Numbered from the stretch's first letter, positions 30,865 to 42,223 are shown. The stretch: 64,000 nt of DNA from Thioalkalivibrio paradoxus ARh 1 (GCF_000227685.2 NZ_CP007029.1:1-64000), one strand, 5' to 3'. The notes: a model not told the origin generated them from the sequence alone. Numbers and translations: made by a program.

Positions 30865-32825
30865 GGCCAGTCGGCGGCCGCTTCCCGGTCCGCGCCCCGA
30901 TGAACCTCTGCAAACGGCGGCGGCAGGTAGGTCAGTTCCTCCCAGTCGGCCAGCACCGGGGTTTCGCCGGCGAAGGCGCGGCCGCCGCGTTCGGCCTCGA
31001 GCATCTGCTGCCGGCGGATGAAGCTGTACTTCTCGCTGGTCAACTCGGCGCCGGTGCCGCTGGTGCGCACGATGCGCGGGTACAGGAATACCATCAGGTT
31101 GCGCTTCTCGGTATTGTCGCTGTCGTAGCGGAACAGGCGCCCCAGCCCGGGAATGTCGCCGAGCCCGGGAACCTGGTCGCGGGTTTCGACCCGGCTTTCC
31201 GAAATCAGACCGCCGAGCACCAGCATCTGGCCGTCGTCGACCATCACGTGGGTGCGCAGCGTACGGGTATTGGTGACCAGATCGGCGGCGTCGCCCTTCG
31301 GCGCGATCTGTGACACCTCCTGCTCGATCTCGAGGCGGATCGCGTCGCCCTCGTTGATCTGCGGGCGCACGCGCAGCTTCACGCCGATATCCTCGCGGCG
31401 GATGGTATCGAAGGCCTGCCCGGAGTCCTCCAGCGAGCGCCCGACCACGAACGGCACGTTCTGGCCGACCACGATCTCGGCCTCCTCGTTGTCCAGCGTC
31501 AGCAGGCTCGGCGTGGACAGGATATTGCTGGCGGTGTCGCCCTGCAGCGCGCTGATCAGTACCGCGATCTGGGTACTGCCGATGCTGCCGATGCCACCGA
31601 GCGAGAGGCCGTCGCCGGGATTCGGGGGGCTTGCGACCGACCCGCCGAGCCAGGCTTCGATGCCGGCTCCCAGCTGCAGCAGGCCGCGCCCCTGCCGGTC
31701 GAAGTTGATCAGACCGAGTCCGGAGCGGGGCGAGCCGGCGGCCCATTGCACGCCGAGTTCCCGCACCCGTTCGGACGAGACCTCGGCGATCACCGCCTCC
31801 ACCAGCACCTGCGCACGGCGGATGTCGAGTTTCTCGATCACGTCCGCGTAGTCGCGGGTGTGCTCCGGGGCACCGAAGATCACCACTGCGTTCGTGCTTT
31901 GGTGGGCCTGGATGCGCACCGCGCCCTCGCGCTGCGCGCGGCGGTCATCGCCGGTCTCGACCGCCTGACGCGATTCGGCGATTCCGCGCAGCACTTCCAC
32001 CACGTCCTCGGCCTGCGCATAGCGCAGGTAGTGAACCTGGGTATTGCCGGCCGCCACCGGGCTGTCCAGCTGGGATACCAGGGCGCGCAGCCGCAGACGC
32101 CGCTCGGGATCGCCGGACAGAATGATGGCGTTGGCACGCTCGTCGGCGAGCACGCGCAGCCGCGACCGCGGATGCTGCCCGTCGGTACCGGCGCCAGACT
32201 CGAGTTCGCGCAACTGTTCGGCCAGCCGCCGCGCATTGGCGTGCCGCAGCTCGATCACTTCGAAGCCCTCGATCGCAGGCTGGTCGATGCGTGCGACCAG
32301 TTCCCGGATCCGGCGCACGTTTCCGGCCGTGTCGGAGACCAGCAGGGCATTGGTTTCGGTGGCGGCGGCCAGGTGCCCGCCCTGCGGGACCAGCGGGCGC
32401 AGGATCGGCACCAGCTGCGCCGCGCTGACATGCTCGGTCTGAATCACGTGCGTCACGATCTCGTCGTCGCGCAGGCGCTCGTGCGCGAACAGGTTGGGCA
32501 CGTCGCCCTGCTTGGCCTGCACATCGGGCACGATCTTGGTCGCGGTCTCGCTCGGCACGGCCGCAAAACCGTAGACCTTCAGCACGCCCAGGAACAGGTC
32601 GTAGAGCTCCGCACGGGCGACTGGGCGGCCGGAGACGACCGACACCCGGCCGCGCACCCTGGGGTCGACGATGAAGTTGGTGCCCGTCTCCTCGGCGACC
32701 AGGTCGATCAGCGTCTGGATTTCGGCGTCGCGAAGGTTCAGCGTCAGCGTGTCGGCCTGCGCCAGCCCGGCGGCGGAACCGCCCAGCGCAACGAGCAGGA
32801 GAACGGATAGGAATCGGTGCAGCAT
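30861..32825 (-). CDS. gspD: Type II secretion secretin GspD
   Basis: 654 residues. Outer-membrane channel. Signal peptide (about 1-24, ending AQADT), an N0 domain ([20 protein letters not shown]), repeated N1-N3 domains (VQTEHVSA-type strands), and the secretin core with [11 protein letters not shown] and [20 protein letters not shown]. The S-domain at the C-terminus is short. No pilotin GspS is seen in the operon. ATG lies 7 bases after the gspC stop. Confidence 0.96.
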   Translation of the reverse strand: MLHRFLSVLLLVALGGSAAGLAQADTLTLNLRDAEIQTLIDLVAEETGTNFIVDPRVRGRVSVVSGRPVARAELYDLFLGVLKVYGFAAVPSETATKIVPDVQAKQGDVPNLFAHERLRDDEIVTHVIQTEHVSAAQLVPILRPLVPQGGHLAAATETNALLVSDTAGNVRRIRELVARIDQPAIEGFEVIELRHANARRLAEQLRELESGAGTDGQHPRSRLRVLADERANAIILSGDPERRLRLRALVSQLDSPVAAGNTQVHYLRYAQAEDVVEVLRGIAESRQAVETGDDRRAQREGAVRIQAHQSTNAVVIFGAPEHTRDYADVIEKLDIRRAQVLVEAVIAEVSSERVRELGVQWAAGSPRSGLGLINFDRQGRGLLQLGAGIEAWLGGSVASPPNPGDGLSLGGIGSIGSTQIAVLISALQGDTASNILSTPSLLTLDNEEAEIVVGQNVPFVVGRSLEDSGQAFDTIRREDIGVKLRVRPQINEGDAIRLEIEQEVSQIAPKGDAADLVTNTRTLRTHVMVDDGQMLVLGGLISESRVETRDQVPGLGDIPGLGRLFRYDSDNTEKRNLMVFLYPRIVRTSGTGAELTSEKYSFIRRQQMLEAERGGRAFAGETPVLADWEELTYLPPPFAEVHRGADREAAADWP

Positions 32826-32832
32826 GTGTGTC

Positions 32833-33726
32833 TCAATCCAGCAACTGAATGCCCAGGGAGATCGATTGTCCGTCGCGTTCCAGCACCACATCGACCTGGC
32901 TTTGTCCCGCCAGCTCCTGCAGCAGGCGCTCGATGTCGTCGATTGCGGACAGCGGTATGCCGTTCACCGACGTTATCACGTCGCCGGCCTGAAGTCCGGC
33001 CTCGCGGAACTCGCGGGCGTTGCGCACCGGGCGCACCTCTACGCCGTGCAGTTCCCCGGATCGAATCACCGGGCGCGCCTGCACCGCCTGCATCAGCCGT
33101 TCGGGGTTGTCGAGCCATTCCGAGCGCTGCACGCTCGGCTGGGCGCGTTCCGGAGCGGCTGCGGCAGGCGCGCGGGGCGGGGCGTCGGCACGCGCGCTGG
33201 AGGTGCCGTCGGCTCGCGGCAGCCGAAGCGTCTCGAGGCGACCGTTGCGTTCCAGGATCACCCGGTCGGCATGGATCTGGTGCAGGCGCGCCTGCCCGGC
33301 GATGGTGTCGCCGACGGTATACAGGCGTTCCTGACCGCCGCCCTCGGCGATGATCGCCCAACCGCGTTCCGGGTGATCGCCCGCCATCAGGCCCACCAGC
33401 CTCAGGCGCAGCTGCGTTTCCGGAGCCACCACCGGTGCCGGTTCCGCCGGTACCCCCAATTCGCCGAACAGCGGCAGGTCGGCAACCTGCGCCAGCGGCG
33501 ATTTTCGCGGTTCGCCGGCAGCGGCCGGGGCACTCTCCGGCCGGATGTCGACACCCACCGGGGGGCGCACCTGCGGTTCGACGACCTGCCAGGTCAGCCG
33601 GGCGCCCAGCACCCCGACGGCCAGCAGCAGCACGACGCTGACGGCGCGGGGCAACAGGGACGCGGAGATCGGCAGCGCGGCCATCGGGGGCAAGCTCAGT
33701 CGGGCGCGCGCCAGCACGTGGCGCAC
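32833..33726 (-). CDS. gspC: Type II secretion protein GspC
   Basis: 297 residues. First gene of the operon. One membrane helix (about 25-45), a homology-region domain (LRLVGLMAGDHPERGWAII, then GDTIAGQARLHQIHADRVIL), a Pro/Ala-rich linker, and a C-terminal PDZ-like domain (GLQAGDVITSVNGIPLSAID). It links the inner platform to the secretin. The 262 bases upstream to gpmI presumably hold the operon promoter, though I see no clear -35/-10 pair there. Confidence 0.93.
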   Translation of the reverse strand: MRHVLARARLSLPPMAALPISASLLPRAVSVVLLLAVGVLGARLTWQVVEPQVRPPVGVDIRPESAPAAAGEPRKSPLAQVADLPLFGELGVPAEPAPVVAPETQLRLRLVGLMAGDHPERGWAIIAEGGGQERLYTVGDTIAGQARLHQIHADRVILERNGRLETLRLPRADGTSSARADAPPRAPAAAAPERAQPSVQRSEWLDNPERLMQAVQARPVIRSGELHGVEVRPVRNAREFREAGLQAGDVITSVNGIPLSAIDDIERLLQELAGQSQVDVVLERDGQSISLGIQLLD

Positions 33727-33988
33727 ACCGGTGCCAGCGCGCTGCCAGCGCCCGCCGAGCCGGGACTCAAGTCGAATTCAGGAACCGCTTTCATTCTGCC
33801 AATGTAGCATGCGCGGGACTGCGGGCAGCGCTGGCCTGGCTGGAGAGATGGCCCGCCAACAAGGGCCTGGGGACGCGCACACAGGCCGTGCCGACAATGC
33901 AGTAAAGCGTTCACAGCCAGCGCAATGCAGCGTGGCAGTGCCGGCATGCGCATCGTGCAGCCGGGATGCGCCGCGGTTCACGGCCCGG

Positions 33989-35539
33989 TCAGGCGTCTTC
34001 CGGAACCTCATCCAGCAGCAGGCTCCGACCCGTCATCGCCTTGGGCTGCGGCACGCCCATCAGCGCGAGCACGGTCGGTGCCACGTCGGAAAGCCCACCA
34101 CCGGTGGTTAGCCGCCAGCGCCTGCTGTCGAGCAGCATGCACATCACCGGGTAGATCGTGTGCTGGGTGTGCGGCTCACCGGTGACCGGGTCGACATATT
34201 CGTCGCAGTTGCCGTGGTCGGCGGTCACGATCACCGAGTACTCGTATTCCCGCGCCGCGTCCAGCACGCGGCCGACCTCGCTGTCCAGCGTTTCGACCGC
34301 CTGGATCAGCGGTTCCCGCATCGCGGTATGGCCGACCATGTCGCCGTTCGCGAAGTTCACCAGCACGAAGCCGTAGCGGCCGCTGGCCATCGCCGCGATC
34401 GTCTCGTCGGCGACCTCACGCGCACTCATCTCCGGCTGCTGGTCGTAGGTGTCCACCGACGGCGACGGCACCATTACGCGGTCCTCACCGGCATTCGGCT
34501 CCTCGCGCCCGCCATTGAAGAAGAACGTCACATGGGCGTATTTCTCGGTTTCCGCACAATGGAACTGCGGGATCCCGGCGTTCGCGATGGTGCCGGCCAG
34601 CGTGGTGCCAGGCCGCTCCGGCGGAAACGCGATCGGCGACAGGAACCGCGGCTCGTACTCGGTGAGGCAGGTCGTGGAGACCGGATGGAAGTCGCCCCGG
34701 TCGAAGCCGGTGCAGCTGTCCATGCCCAGCGCTGCGGTCAGCTGCCGCGGCCGGTCGTTGCGGAAGTTGAACAGCACGCAGACCGCATCGGTATCGAGCG
34801 GCATCGGTTCGCCGATAATCCGGGGTTTGATGAATTCGTCGGTCTCGCCGGCATCGTAGGCGGCCTCGATCGCCGCCCGCGCGCTCTCGGCGGGTTCGCC
34901 CTCGCCGAACGCGATCGCGCGAAACGCGCGCTCGGTGCGATCCCAGCGCTTGTCGCGGTCCATTGCGTAGTAGCGCCCGCAGACGCTCGCGATACGGCCG
35001 CCGGCCTCGTCCAGGCGCTTCTCCAATTCCGGCAGGTAGCTCAGTGCCGAGCGCGGCGGGGTATCGCGGCCGTCGGTGATCATGTGCACGATCGGCTCGA
35101 CCTCCTGCTGGCGGCAGATCTCGACCAGCGCCAGCAGATGGCGAATGTGGCTGTGCACGCCGCCGTCCGAGACCAGTCCGATCAGATGTAGCGGCTGATT
35201 CTTGGACCGCGCCGCATTCGCCGCGCTCAGCAACGAATCGTTGTCGAAGAAGCTGCCGTCGCTGATGGCATCGTCGATTCGCACCAGGTCCTGGCGCACG
35301 ATGCTGCCCGCGCCGAGCGTCAGGTGTCCGACCTCGGAATTGCCCATTTGCCCGGCCGGCAGGCCGACCGCGCGCCCCGAGGCGTCGAGCGTCGTGTGGG
35401 AGTTCGTGGACAGGTACTCGTCCAGCCGCGGGGTCCGGGCCTCCGCGAAGGCGTTGTTCACCTTGCTCGGGTTCACGCCGACACCGTCCATGATGATCAG
35501 GATCACCGGGCGCCGGGGAGTGGGACGGGGGTCAGCCAT
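33989..35539 (-). CDS. gpmI: 2,3-bisphosphoglycerate-independent phosphoglycerate mutase
   Basis: 516 residues. Interconverts 3- and 2-phosphoglycerate using two manganese ions and a phosphoserine. Visible: N-terminal LIIMDGVGVNPSK, the catalytic serine in QMGNSEVGHLTLGAG, THD-type metal ligands in MITDGRDTPP, FFFNGGREEP, VNFANGDMVGHT and VTADHGNCD. Length is typical. Confidence 0.97.
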   Translation of the reverse strand: MADPRPTPRRPVILIIMDGVGVNPSKVNNAFAEARTPRLDEYLSTNSHTTLDASGRAVGLPAGQMGNSEVGHLTLGAGSIVRQDLVRIDDAISDGSFFDNDSLLSAANAARSKNQPLHLIGLVSDGGVHSHIRHLLALVEICRQQEVEPIVHMITDGRDTPPRSALSYLPELEKRLDEAGGRIASVCGRYYAMDRDKRWDRTERAFRAIAFGEGEPAESARAAIEAAYDAGETDEFIKPRIIGEPMPLDTDAVCVLFNFRNDRPRQLTAALGMDSCTGFDRGDFHPVSTTCLTEYEPRFLSPIAFPPERPGTTLAGTIANAGIPQFHCAETEKYAHVTFFFNGGREEPNAGEDRVMVPSPSVDTYDQQPEMSAREVADETIAAMASGRYGFVLVNFANGDMVGHTAMREPLIQAVETLDSEVGRVLDAAREYEYSVIVTADHGNCDEYVDPVTGEPHTQHTIYPVMCMLLDSRRWRLTTGGGLSDVAPTVLALMGVPQPKAMTGRSLLLDEVPEDA

Positions 35540-35873
35540 GTCGCATTCGACTCCGTGGAACGAAAGAGTGGCATTTTAGCAATTCTGCATGCACAGATGG
35601 TGCCGGCCCGGTAACTTTGTGCCTATCGTGGTCGTGGTGCATGTCGTGGTCGGGGAAGGCCCATCTTTGGCGTCGCGACATACGGGCGACCAGATCCGTC
35701 GCCCGGCGTGCGTTTCGCCGCGAACCCCGTCCCAGCCCCTGGCAGGGATCGGCGGATGACGGCCTTGGGCTTCTTCCCGTACTCGTCATGCCCGTGCAGA
35801 CTGGCGGGGCGCCCGCTGCTTTTCACGCGGGTCACGGTCGTACGAAGCGGGCGTTGCATCCGCCCATAAGCGT
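35540..35873. other. gpmI-regulator gap with a decayed repeat copy
   Basis: About 35690-35800 keeps only fragments of the dispersed element (GGCGGATGACGGCCTTGGGC, then TTCTTCCCGTAC and GTCATGCCCGTGC), so it looks like a decayed copy 6. No gene is recognisable in the rest. Confidence 0.5.
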
Positions 35874-35874
35874 T

Positions 35875-35889
35875 TGCAGTTATACTGCA
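35875..35889. promoter_or_regulatory. Palindrome upstream of the response regulator gene
   Basis: TGCAGTTATACTGCA, perfect 6-bp arms around TAT. TATACT inside it (35881-35886) resembles a -10 element, so a bound regulator would occlude the promoter. It lies 135 bases before the start of the regulator gene. Function inferred. Confidence 0.45.
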
Positions 35890-36023
35890 CGGATGAGTGT
35901 GCAACAGCCCATCACGTTGCGACCGCCGGGCCATGGCAACCGGCAGCCGTGGGCTCGCTGCGCGTGTGGCTGCGGGCGGTCGCGATGAACAAGGAGCCTT
36001 CGGATCGGCAGGGAGGTGTGGCC

Positions 36024-36662
36024 ATGAACATCGGCGTGGTGGTGGCGGATGCCCGGCCCATCGTGCTGGAAGGGCTGAACGCCCTGGTTTCCTCGCAGCC
36101 GGACATGCGGGTCGTTGCGCGCTGCGAGCGGGGAAGCGAGGCCCTGAAGGCGATCCGGGAACATCGTCCCGATATCGCGATCCTTGATCTGGCGCTGCCC
36201 GAGGAAAACGGCCTGGCCTTGCTGCGCGCCCTCCGGGAGCAGGCGCTGCCCACGCGCTGCGTGCTGTTTGCGGACGCGCTGAACGACGAGCAGGCGGTAG
36301 AGGCCACGCGCCTGCAAGTCGAGGGAATCGTGCTGAAGGACATGCCGACCCGCCTGTTGCTGCAGTGCATCCGCAAGGTTCACGACGGCGGCCGCTGGCT
36401 GGAAACACAGTCGATGACCCGCGTCGTGGACCGGCTGCAGCGCCAGGAGGCGCAGCGCAGCGACCTGCTCGGCCGCTTGTCCCCGCGCGAACTCGATGTG
36501 ACCCGCCACGTGGTCGCCGGACTCAACAACAAGGACATCGCCGAAGAGCTGTCACTGAGTGTCGGCACGATCAAGATCCATCTGCACAACATCTACGAAA
36601 AGCTTGGGATCCGATCCCGGCTCCAGCTTGCCGCCTACGCCCGAGAAAAGGGCTTCGGCTGA
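36024..36662 (+). CDS. NarL/FixJ-type response regulator
   Basis: 212 residues. A receiver domain (about 1-120) with the likely phospho-acceptor Asp55 in IAILDLALPEENG and the lysine in GIVLKDMP is followed by a LuxR-type HTH (LSPRELDVTRHVVAGLNNKD, IAEELSLSVGTIKIHLHNI). The usual acidic pair at the receiver N-terminus is reduced to A8-D9. The ATG at 36024 follows GGGAGG; an upstream ATG at 35985 is less well placed. No histidine kinase gene is adjacent, so its partner and targets are unknown. Confidence 0.9.
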   Translation: MNIGVVVADARPIVLEGLNALVSSQPDMRVVARCERGSEALKAIREHRPDIAILDLALPEENGLALLRALREQALPTRCVLFADALNDEQAVEATRLQVEGIVLKDMPTRLLLQCIRKVHDGGRWLETQSMTRVVDRLQRQEAQRSDLLGRLSPRELDVTRHVVAGLNNKDIAEELSLSVGTIKIHLHNIYEKLGIRSRLQLAAYAREKGFG

Positions 36663-36715
36663 CGCGCTTCGGGTCCATGATCCACAGCGCGTTGGGCACT
36701 GGTGCTGGCGCGCCT

Positions 36716-37456
36716 TCAGAACCGGAGCAGTTCCCGGCGCAGCACCTGCACTTCCCGGTAGCCGAACACGGCGTTCAAGTGATGCAGCAGCGCGTGGCTG
36801 CCCTCGTCACGCCACCGGCCGTCGACCGTGGCAGCGATTGCGGCATAGCGTTCCGCTGGCTCGGGCGGCCAGTCGCCTTCGCGCTGCAGCTCGCGGATCA
36901 GTTCCAGCCACAGCCGGCTCACGCCCATGATGTAATGCGGCCAGGCGCGCTGCATCTCCGGTGACCAGGCCGCGTCCGAGGTGTCCGCGATTCCGGGCCG
37001 ACTCGGGGCTGCGGGGTCGTCGAACACCACTTCGGCCAGAATGCCCAGCCGCTGCATTTCCCCAGGCAGCGGGTCGGAGCGGATTCGCTGGTTCACGCGG
37101 TCGGCGGTTGCGGGCGTTGCTCGAAAGATGAAGCTGAACTGGCGCCCGGCGCCGTCTCGCGCTGCGCGCCGGTGAAAGCGCCACAGCGCGATCGATTCGT
37201 TCTCTGCCTCCAGCACCGGACCGAGCAGCCGGTCGGCGAGCCACAGGTCGGGATACCACGGCGGATCTTCACCCTCCGGCCATTGCATCCGGAAGCGCAC
37301 ATACCACCAGTGCAGCTGGTCGGTCTCTGCGGGCCTGGCGACGGGATCGTCCACCGGCTGGATGGAAGGCGGTGCCGCCGGCCCGGCCGCACAGCCGCCC
37401 AACATATACACCAGCAGCGCGAGCAGTAGCGCGGTCGCCCATGACCTAGCTTCCAT
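36716..37456 (-). CDS. Unknown lipoprotein
   Basis: 246 residues with a signal peptide and lipobox LGGC (Cys at about 22). The mature part is rich in Trp and Arg (LHWWYVRFRMQWPEGEDPP, then RFHRRAARDGAG, FIFRATPATADRVNQR) and ends with a helical region. I do not recognise the family. It is transcribed convergently with the response regulator. A repeat element starts at its 5' edge, so the promoter must lie within or beyond that element. Confidence 0.75.
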   Translation of the reverse strand: MEARSWATALLLALLVYMLGGCAAGPAAPPSIQPVDDPVARPAETDQLHWWYVRFRMQWPEGEDPPWYPDLWLADRLLGPVLEAENESIALWRFHRRAARDGAGRQFSFIFRATPATADRVNQRIRSDPLPGEMQRLGILAEVVFDDPAAPSRPGIADTSDAAWSPEMQRAWPHYIMGVSRLWLELIRELQREGDWPPEPAERYAAIAATVDGRWRDEGSHALLHHLNAVFGYREVQVLRRELLRF

Positions 37457-37662
37457 GGCTTATGTGGCTACCCCCGATGATGAAAGAGGCGTAGGCGTAG
37501 GGCGGAAAAGGCCGAAGGCCGTCATCCGCCATCCGGCGCCGGGGTTGCCGCAGGCGCCGGGGAGGCGCGAACGCCGAGCGGCGGATGACGCTGCGCTTTG
37601 TCGCCCTACAGGTCACCCCGGACGCGCTCCGCGGCTTCTTCCACGTTAAAGGCTTTACTCCT
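37457..37662 (-). repeat. Dispersed intergenic element, copy 7
   Basis: Full-length reverse copy: CCCCGATGATGAAAGAGGCG, GTAGGGCGGAAAAGGCCG, TCATCCGCCATCCGGCGCC, GCGGCGGATGACGCTGCGC, TCGCCCTAC, edge CTTCCACGTTAA. A separate fragment of the right edge (CATCATCGGGGTGGCCGCC) lies at 37769-37800. This is the last copy seen; none occurs after 38 kb. Confidence 0.86.
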
Positions 37663-37901
37663 TGTGGTGACGGGTTCATCAGTATTTTTTCAGTAAATTC
37701 AACGTCTTCTCGAGTTGCGCCCGTGTTCGCGCACGGGGCGTTTTCGTTCCGGCGCCCGGTCTCGTCCATCATCGGGGTGGCCGCCGGCGCCATCAGGGTT
37801 TGCTGGAAGTGTAGTGGAGCCAACCACTGCATGGGCGAGGTACGCGCTTGACCGCCGCTGTAGTGCTGTCTATCGTTCTGGAAAACAGAACATGAAGCGG
37901 C

Positions 37902-38519
37902 ATGAAGGATCTGTTCACCGGCCTGATCACCAGCAAGACACGCATCCGGATCCTGATGCGGCTGTTTCTCAATCCGGAGGGCAACGCCTACCTGCGCGAA
38001 TTGGCCGAGGAGTTTGCGGTGTCGCCCAGCCAGGTGAAGGACGAGCTCAGCCAGCTGAGCGAAGCCGGGCTGCTCGAGAGCGAGAAGCAGGGCCGGCAGA
38101 TCCACTACCGCGCGAACCGGCGCCACCCGCTGTTTCCGGAACTGCACTCGATGGTGCACAAGGCCCTGGGCATGGACCGGATCGTCGACAGCGTGATCGA
38201 GCGGCTGGGTAGGCTGGAACTCGCGTTTCTGCTTGACGACTATGCCGAGGGCCGCGACACGGGAATCATCGACCTGGCCTTGGTCGGCGACATCGACCCG
38301 GCCAACCTTGCCGACTTGGTGCGCAAGACCGAGCGCTACATCGGCCGGAAGATCCGAACGCTCGTCCTCACGCCGGAAGAGTACACGCGCATGCGCCCGG
38401 TGCTTGAGAAGCGGCCTACCCTGCCGTTGTGGGCCAACCGCGACGTTGTAGACCGGCACGATGGCGTTGCGAAGCACGATTGGGTTTCCTTCCCCGTCGG
38501 GCGAGAGGGTTGGAGCTAG
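37902..38519 (+). CDS. Winged-helix regulator with nucleotidyltransferase-like C-terminal domain
   Basis: 205 residues. N-terminal ArsR/MarR-type winged helix (about 10-80: TRIRILMRLFLNPEGNAYL, then ELAEEFAVSPSQVKDELSQL). The C-terminal domain (ELAFLLDDYAEGRDTGIIDL, ALVGDIDPANLADLV) has the nucleotidyltransferase fold pattern, but the catalytic GS...D-x-D is replaced by degenerate residues, so it is probably a sensor. Such regulators recur at the head of extracellular polysaccharide clusters. Here it precedes uxs and galE on the same strand. Confidence 0.85.
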   Translation: MKDLFTGLITSKTRIRILMRLFLNPEGNAYLRELAEEFAVSPSQVKDELSQLSEAGLLESEKQGRQIHYRANRRHPLFPELHSMVHKALGMDRIVDSVIERLGRLELAFLLDDYAEGRDTGIIDLALVGDIDPANLADLVRKTERYIGRKIRTLVLTPEEYTRMRPVLEKRPTLPLWANRDVVDRHDGVAKHDWVSFPVGREGWS

Positions 38520-38785
38520 CGGCAGCTGTACTGCAGTAATTGGGCCGTGCAATGGCCCCGTCTCCAGCCCCTCCCGGCTGAACGGGCAGGGGCATTCTCC
38601 CCCTCGGGGGAGGTCTGTCGCGCGCAGTTGTCGGGTGTGCGCGAACCGAACCTTTGCTTGCAGCGCACAATGGCCCTGCAATGGCGGTAGCGTGCCTGCA
38701 GCCTGAACCCCGGGTACGCTGCACCATCGAAACCGGCCGGGGGCGTGCTGCCCGGCGGCCTCACGACGATCAAGAGCACCCACCC

Positions 38786-39748
<963 letters not shown>

Positions 39749-39866
39749 CGATCACGGCACCGGCCCATCCCTGACGACAAGAATCCGCCTCTCCAACTGC
39801 GGCGGATGGCTGCGGAGGGGGCGCGGCAAACCATGTTCCTGGCGGCCTTCCAATTCGAGACGCACA

Positions 39867-40883
39867 ATGTCCCAGCAGACCTCCAACCCCACCATCCTCG
39901 TCACCGGCGGTGCTGGCTACATCGGCAGCCATGCCTGCAAGGCGCTGGCGCTCGCGGGATACACGCCTGTTGCCTATGACAACCTGGTCTACGGCCACCG
40001 CGAAGCCGTGCGCTGGGGCCCGCTCGAACCGGGCGATATCGCCGACCGCAAGCGCCTCGACGCCGTGGTCGCGCAGTACCAGCCCGAGGCGGTGCTGCAC
40101 TTCGCCGCCTACGCCTACGTCGGCGAATCGGTGCAGGATCCGGCCAAGTACTACCGCAACAACGTCGCCGGCACGCTCACGCTGCTCGAGGCGCTGGTGC
40201 ACCACGATATCCGGCGGATCGTGTTCTCGAGCACCTGCGCCACCTACGGCGTTCCCGAGCGGACGCCGATCGACGAGGATCACCCGCAGCAGCCGATCAA
40301 CCCGTACGGCGCTTCCAAACTGATGATCGAGCGCATGTTGCAGGATTTCGACGCCGCCTACGGCCTGCGCTCGGTCTCGCTGCGCTACTTCAACGCGGCC
40401 GGTGCCGACCCGGACGGCGAGATCGGCGAAGACCACGATCCCGAAACCCACCTGATCCCGCTCGCGCTGCAGGCCGCGCTCGGCCAGCGGGAGGCATTGC
40501 AGGTTTTCGGCAGCGACTACCCGACGCCGGACGGCAGCTGCATCCGCGACTACATCCACGTGACCGACCTCGCGCAGGCGCATGTGCTGGCGCTGGACTA
40601 CCTCACGCGAGGGGGCGCGACCACCGCGCTGAACCTCGGCACCGGCCACGGCCACTCGGTGCTCGAGGTCATTGCAGCCGCCGACGCGGTCACGGGCCGC
40701 GCCGTCCCGACCGTGCTCGCGCCGCGCCGCCCCGGCGATCCTCCCGTTCTCACCGCCGTCGCGGATCGGGCACGGCAGGTACTCGGCTGGCAGCCGCGCT
40801 ACACCGACCTCGCCACGATCCTCCGCCACGCCTGGAACTGGCACCGGGACCAGCCGCATCGACCCGACCCGGGTTTTCCGTGA
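39867..40883 (+). CDS. galE: UDP-glucose 4-epimerase
   Basis: 338 residues. Interconverts UDP-glucose and UDP-galactose. Visible: ILVTGGAGYIGSHACKAL, HFAAYAYVGESV, SSTCATYG, the catalytic YGASK motif (Tyr/Lys), RYFNAAGADPDGEIGEDH and DGSCIRDYIHVTDLA, all typical of GalE. ATG at 39867. It follows uxs on the same strand with a 118-base gap. It marks the end of the conserved-looking part of the window. Confidence 0.95.
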   Translation: MSQQTSNPTILVTGGAGYIGSHACKALALAGYTPVAYDNLVYGHREAVRWGPLEPGDIADRKRLDAVVAQYQPEAVLHFAAYAYVGESVQDPAKYYRNNVAGTLTLLEALVHHDIRRIVFSSTCATYGVPERTPIDEDHPQQPINPYGASKLMIERMLQDFDAAYGLRSVSLRYFNAAGADPDGEIGEDHDPETHLIPLALQAALGQREALQVFGSDYPTPDGSCIRDYIHVTDLAQAHVLALDYLTRGGATTALNLGTGHGHSVLEVIAAADAVTGRAVPTVLAPRRPGDPPVLTAVADRARQVLGWQPRYTDLATILRHAWNWHRDQPHRPDPGFP

Positions 40884-41150
40884 CTCCAGGTTTTCCGTGG
40901 CACTCCTCGCCAGATCAGCGTCTAACATCCAGCCATGGAACCACTGGAATCCAACAGCGAACTGACGCGTGTGGCTGAGGCGCTTTCCGCAGATCCTGGC
41001 TTGCAGCGTTTCAATTTGGCTCGTCATCCCAGCCGCAGCGCAGAGCCGGATTGACGTATGCAGCGCGTTGAACAGCCGCAGACTGGTCCGAGCTGCGTCA
41101 GGGCTGGCGCGCGGGCTACCATGGGAACGTCAGCATCCCAGGAGGTCGCG

Positions 41151-41705
41151 ATGGGCACGATACCTGCACAGCACACGGCTGTAAGCGTCGATGACTACCT
41201 CGCAGGCGAACTCGAGAGCGAAGTGCGCCATGAGTACGTCGCGGGGCAGGTCTACGCGACGGTGGGTGCAAGCGATCGGCATGGGCTGCTAGTGAATGCG
41301 CTGGCATTCGCGCTGACCCCGGCGGCTCGCAAGGCCCGCTGCCAGCTGTTTACATCCGACATGAAAATCCACCTGGAGATTGGCAAGCAGGACGTTTTCT
41401 ATTACCCCGACCTCCTGGTCTCTTGCGACCCCGATGACCGTGCGACCTACTATCGCGAACGCCCCTGTCTGATCGTGGAAGTCCTGTCGGACTCGACCGA
41501 GCGCCTGGATCGTCGCGAAAAAATGCTCGCGTACCAGACGATTGCGTCCCTTCAGGAGTACGTGCTCGTGGCCCAGGATGTCCGACGTGTCGAGGTCTAC
41601 CGCCGGACCGATGACTGGGTGCCCAGCATTCACACCGAAAGCTCGGTGCGGTTGGCAAGCCTTGGCACCGAAGTGACCGTGGCGGCCATCTACGAGGATC
41701 TCTAG
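41151..41705 (+). CDS. Uma2/DUF820 family PD-(D/E)XK endonuclease-like protein
   Basis: 184 residues. Family pattern: SVDDYLAGELESEVRHEYVA at the start, the PD of YYPDLLVSCDPDD and the E-x-V of CLIVEVLSDST with S-T-E-R-L-D-R-R-E-K-M-L-AY following; these are the Uma2 nuclease-fold residues. Cellular role of the family is unknown. ATG 41151 has AGGAGG 5 bases upstream. It is the first gene of the mosaic zone and stands alone between galE and an Rpn-type remnant. Confidence 0.88.
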   Translation: MGTIPAQHTAVSVDDYLAGELESEVRHEYVAGQVYATVGASDRHGLLVNALAFALTPAARKARCQLFTSDMKIHLEIGKQDVFYYPDLLVSCDPDDRATYYRERPCLIVEVLSDSTERLDRREKMLAYQTIASLQEYVLVAQDVRRVEVYRRTDDWVPSIHTESSVRLASLGTEVTVAAIYEDL

Positions 41706-41768
41706 CCGGGGCCGCCTTCCATCTCCGAACGCCGGCAAGCTCACCTCGGGCTCGGCCTCTCGGCCGAA

Positions 41769-42116
41769 TTGCTCTACCAGCGGGACTGGGACCGGCAGCG
41801 GATCATCGACCTGTTCGCGGTGATGGAACTGGAGCAGGAGAAGAACATGCCATACGTGACATCGGTTGAGCGGATCGGGCTGCGCCGGGGCCTGGAACAG
41901 GGCCGAAAGGAAGGTCTGCAGGAAGGCAGCAGAATAGGCCGTCAGGAAGGCCGTCAGGAAGGCGAGGCAATCGTGCTTCTGCGCCTGATCGAACTCAAGT
42001 TTGGCCCGCCGGACGCCGCTGTCCGCAAGCGCGTGGAATCCGCCGATGCGGGGACGCTTCTGCGCTGGTCCGAGCGCATCCTGACCGCCGCGAGTCTGGA
42101 CGAACTCTTCGCCTGA
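41769..42116 (+). pseudogene. Truncated Rpn/DUF4351-type gene (family 1, copy a)
   Basis: The 115-residue frame matches only the C-terminal third of the intact gene at 44590-45567: LLYQRDWDRQRIIDLFAV, then an internal deletion of about 18 residues, then NMPYVTSVERIGLRRGLEQG and the ending LRWSERILTAASLDELFA. The N-terminal nuclease-like part is missing. The following DNA through the motif at 42224 also resembles the sequence after the intact copy, showing a duplicated module. Confidence 0.85.
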
Positions 42117-42223
42117 TCTCGTTGGCCGCACATTACCCGCCGGGAGCCGTCCCTGAAAGCTGCGGCCATGGCCGAGCCCTTGCTTGGAGAAGGGTCAACA
42201 ATCGGTGTCCCTGCAGGCCGCCC

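Noticed and set aside
40884-41150. Possible tRNA or attachment site at the start of the accessory zone
   Set aside because: No cloverleaf or tRNA 3' end could be recognised between galE and the Uma2-like gene.
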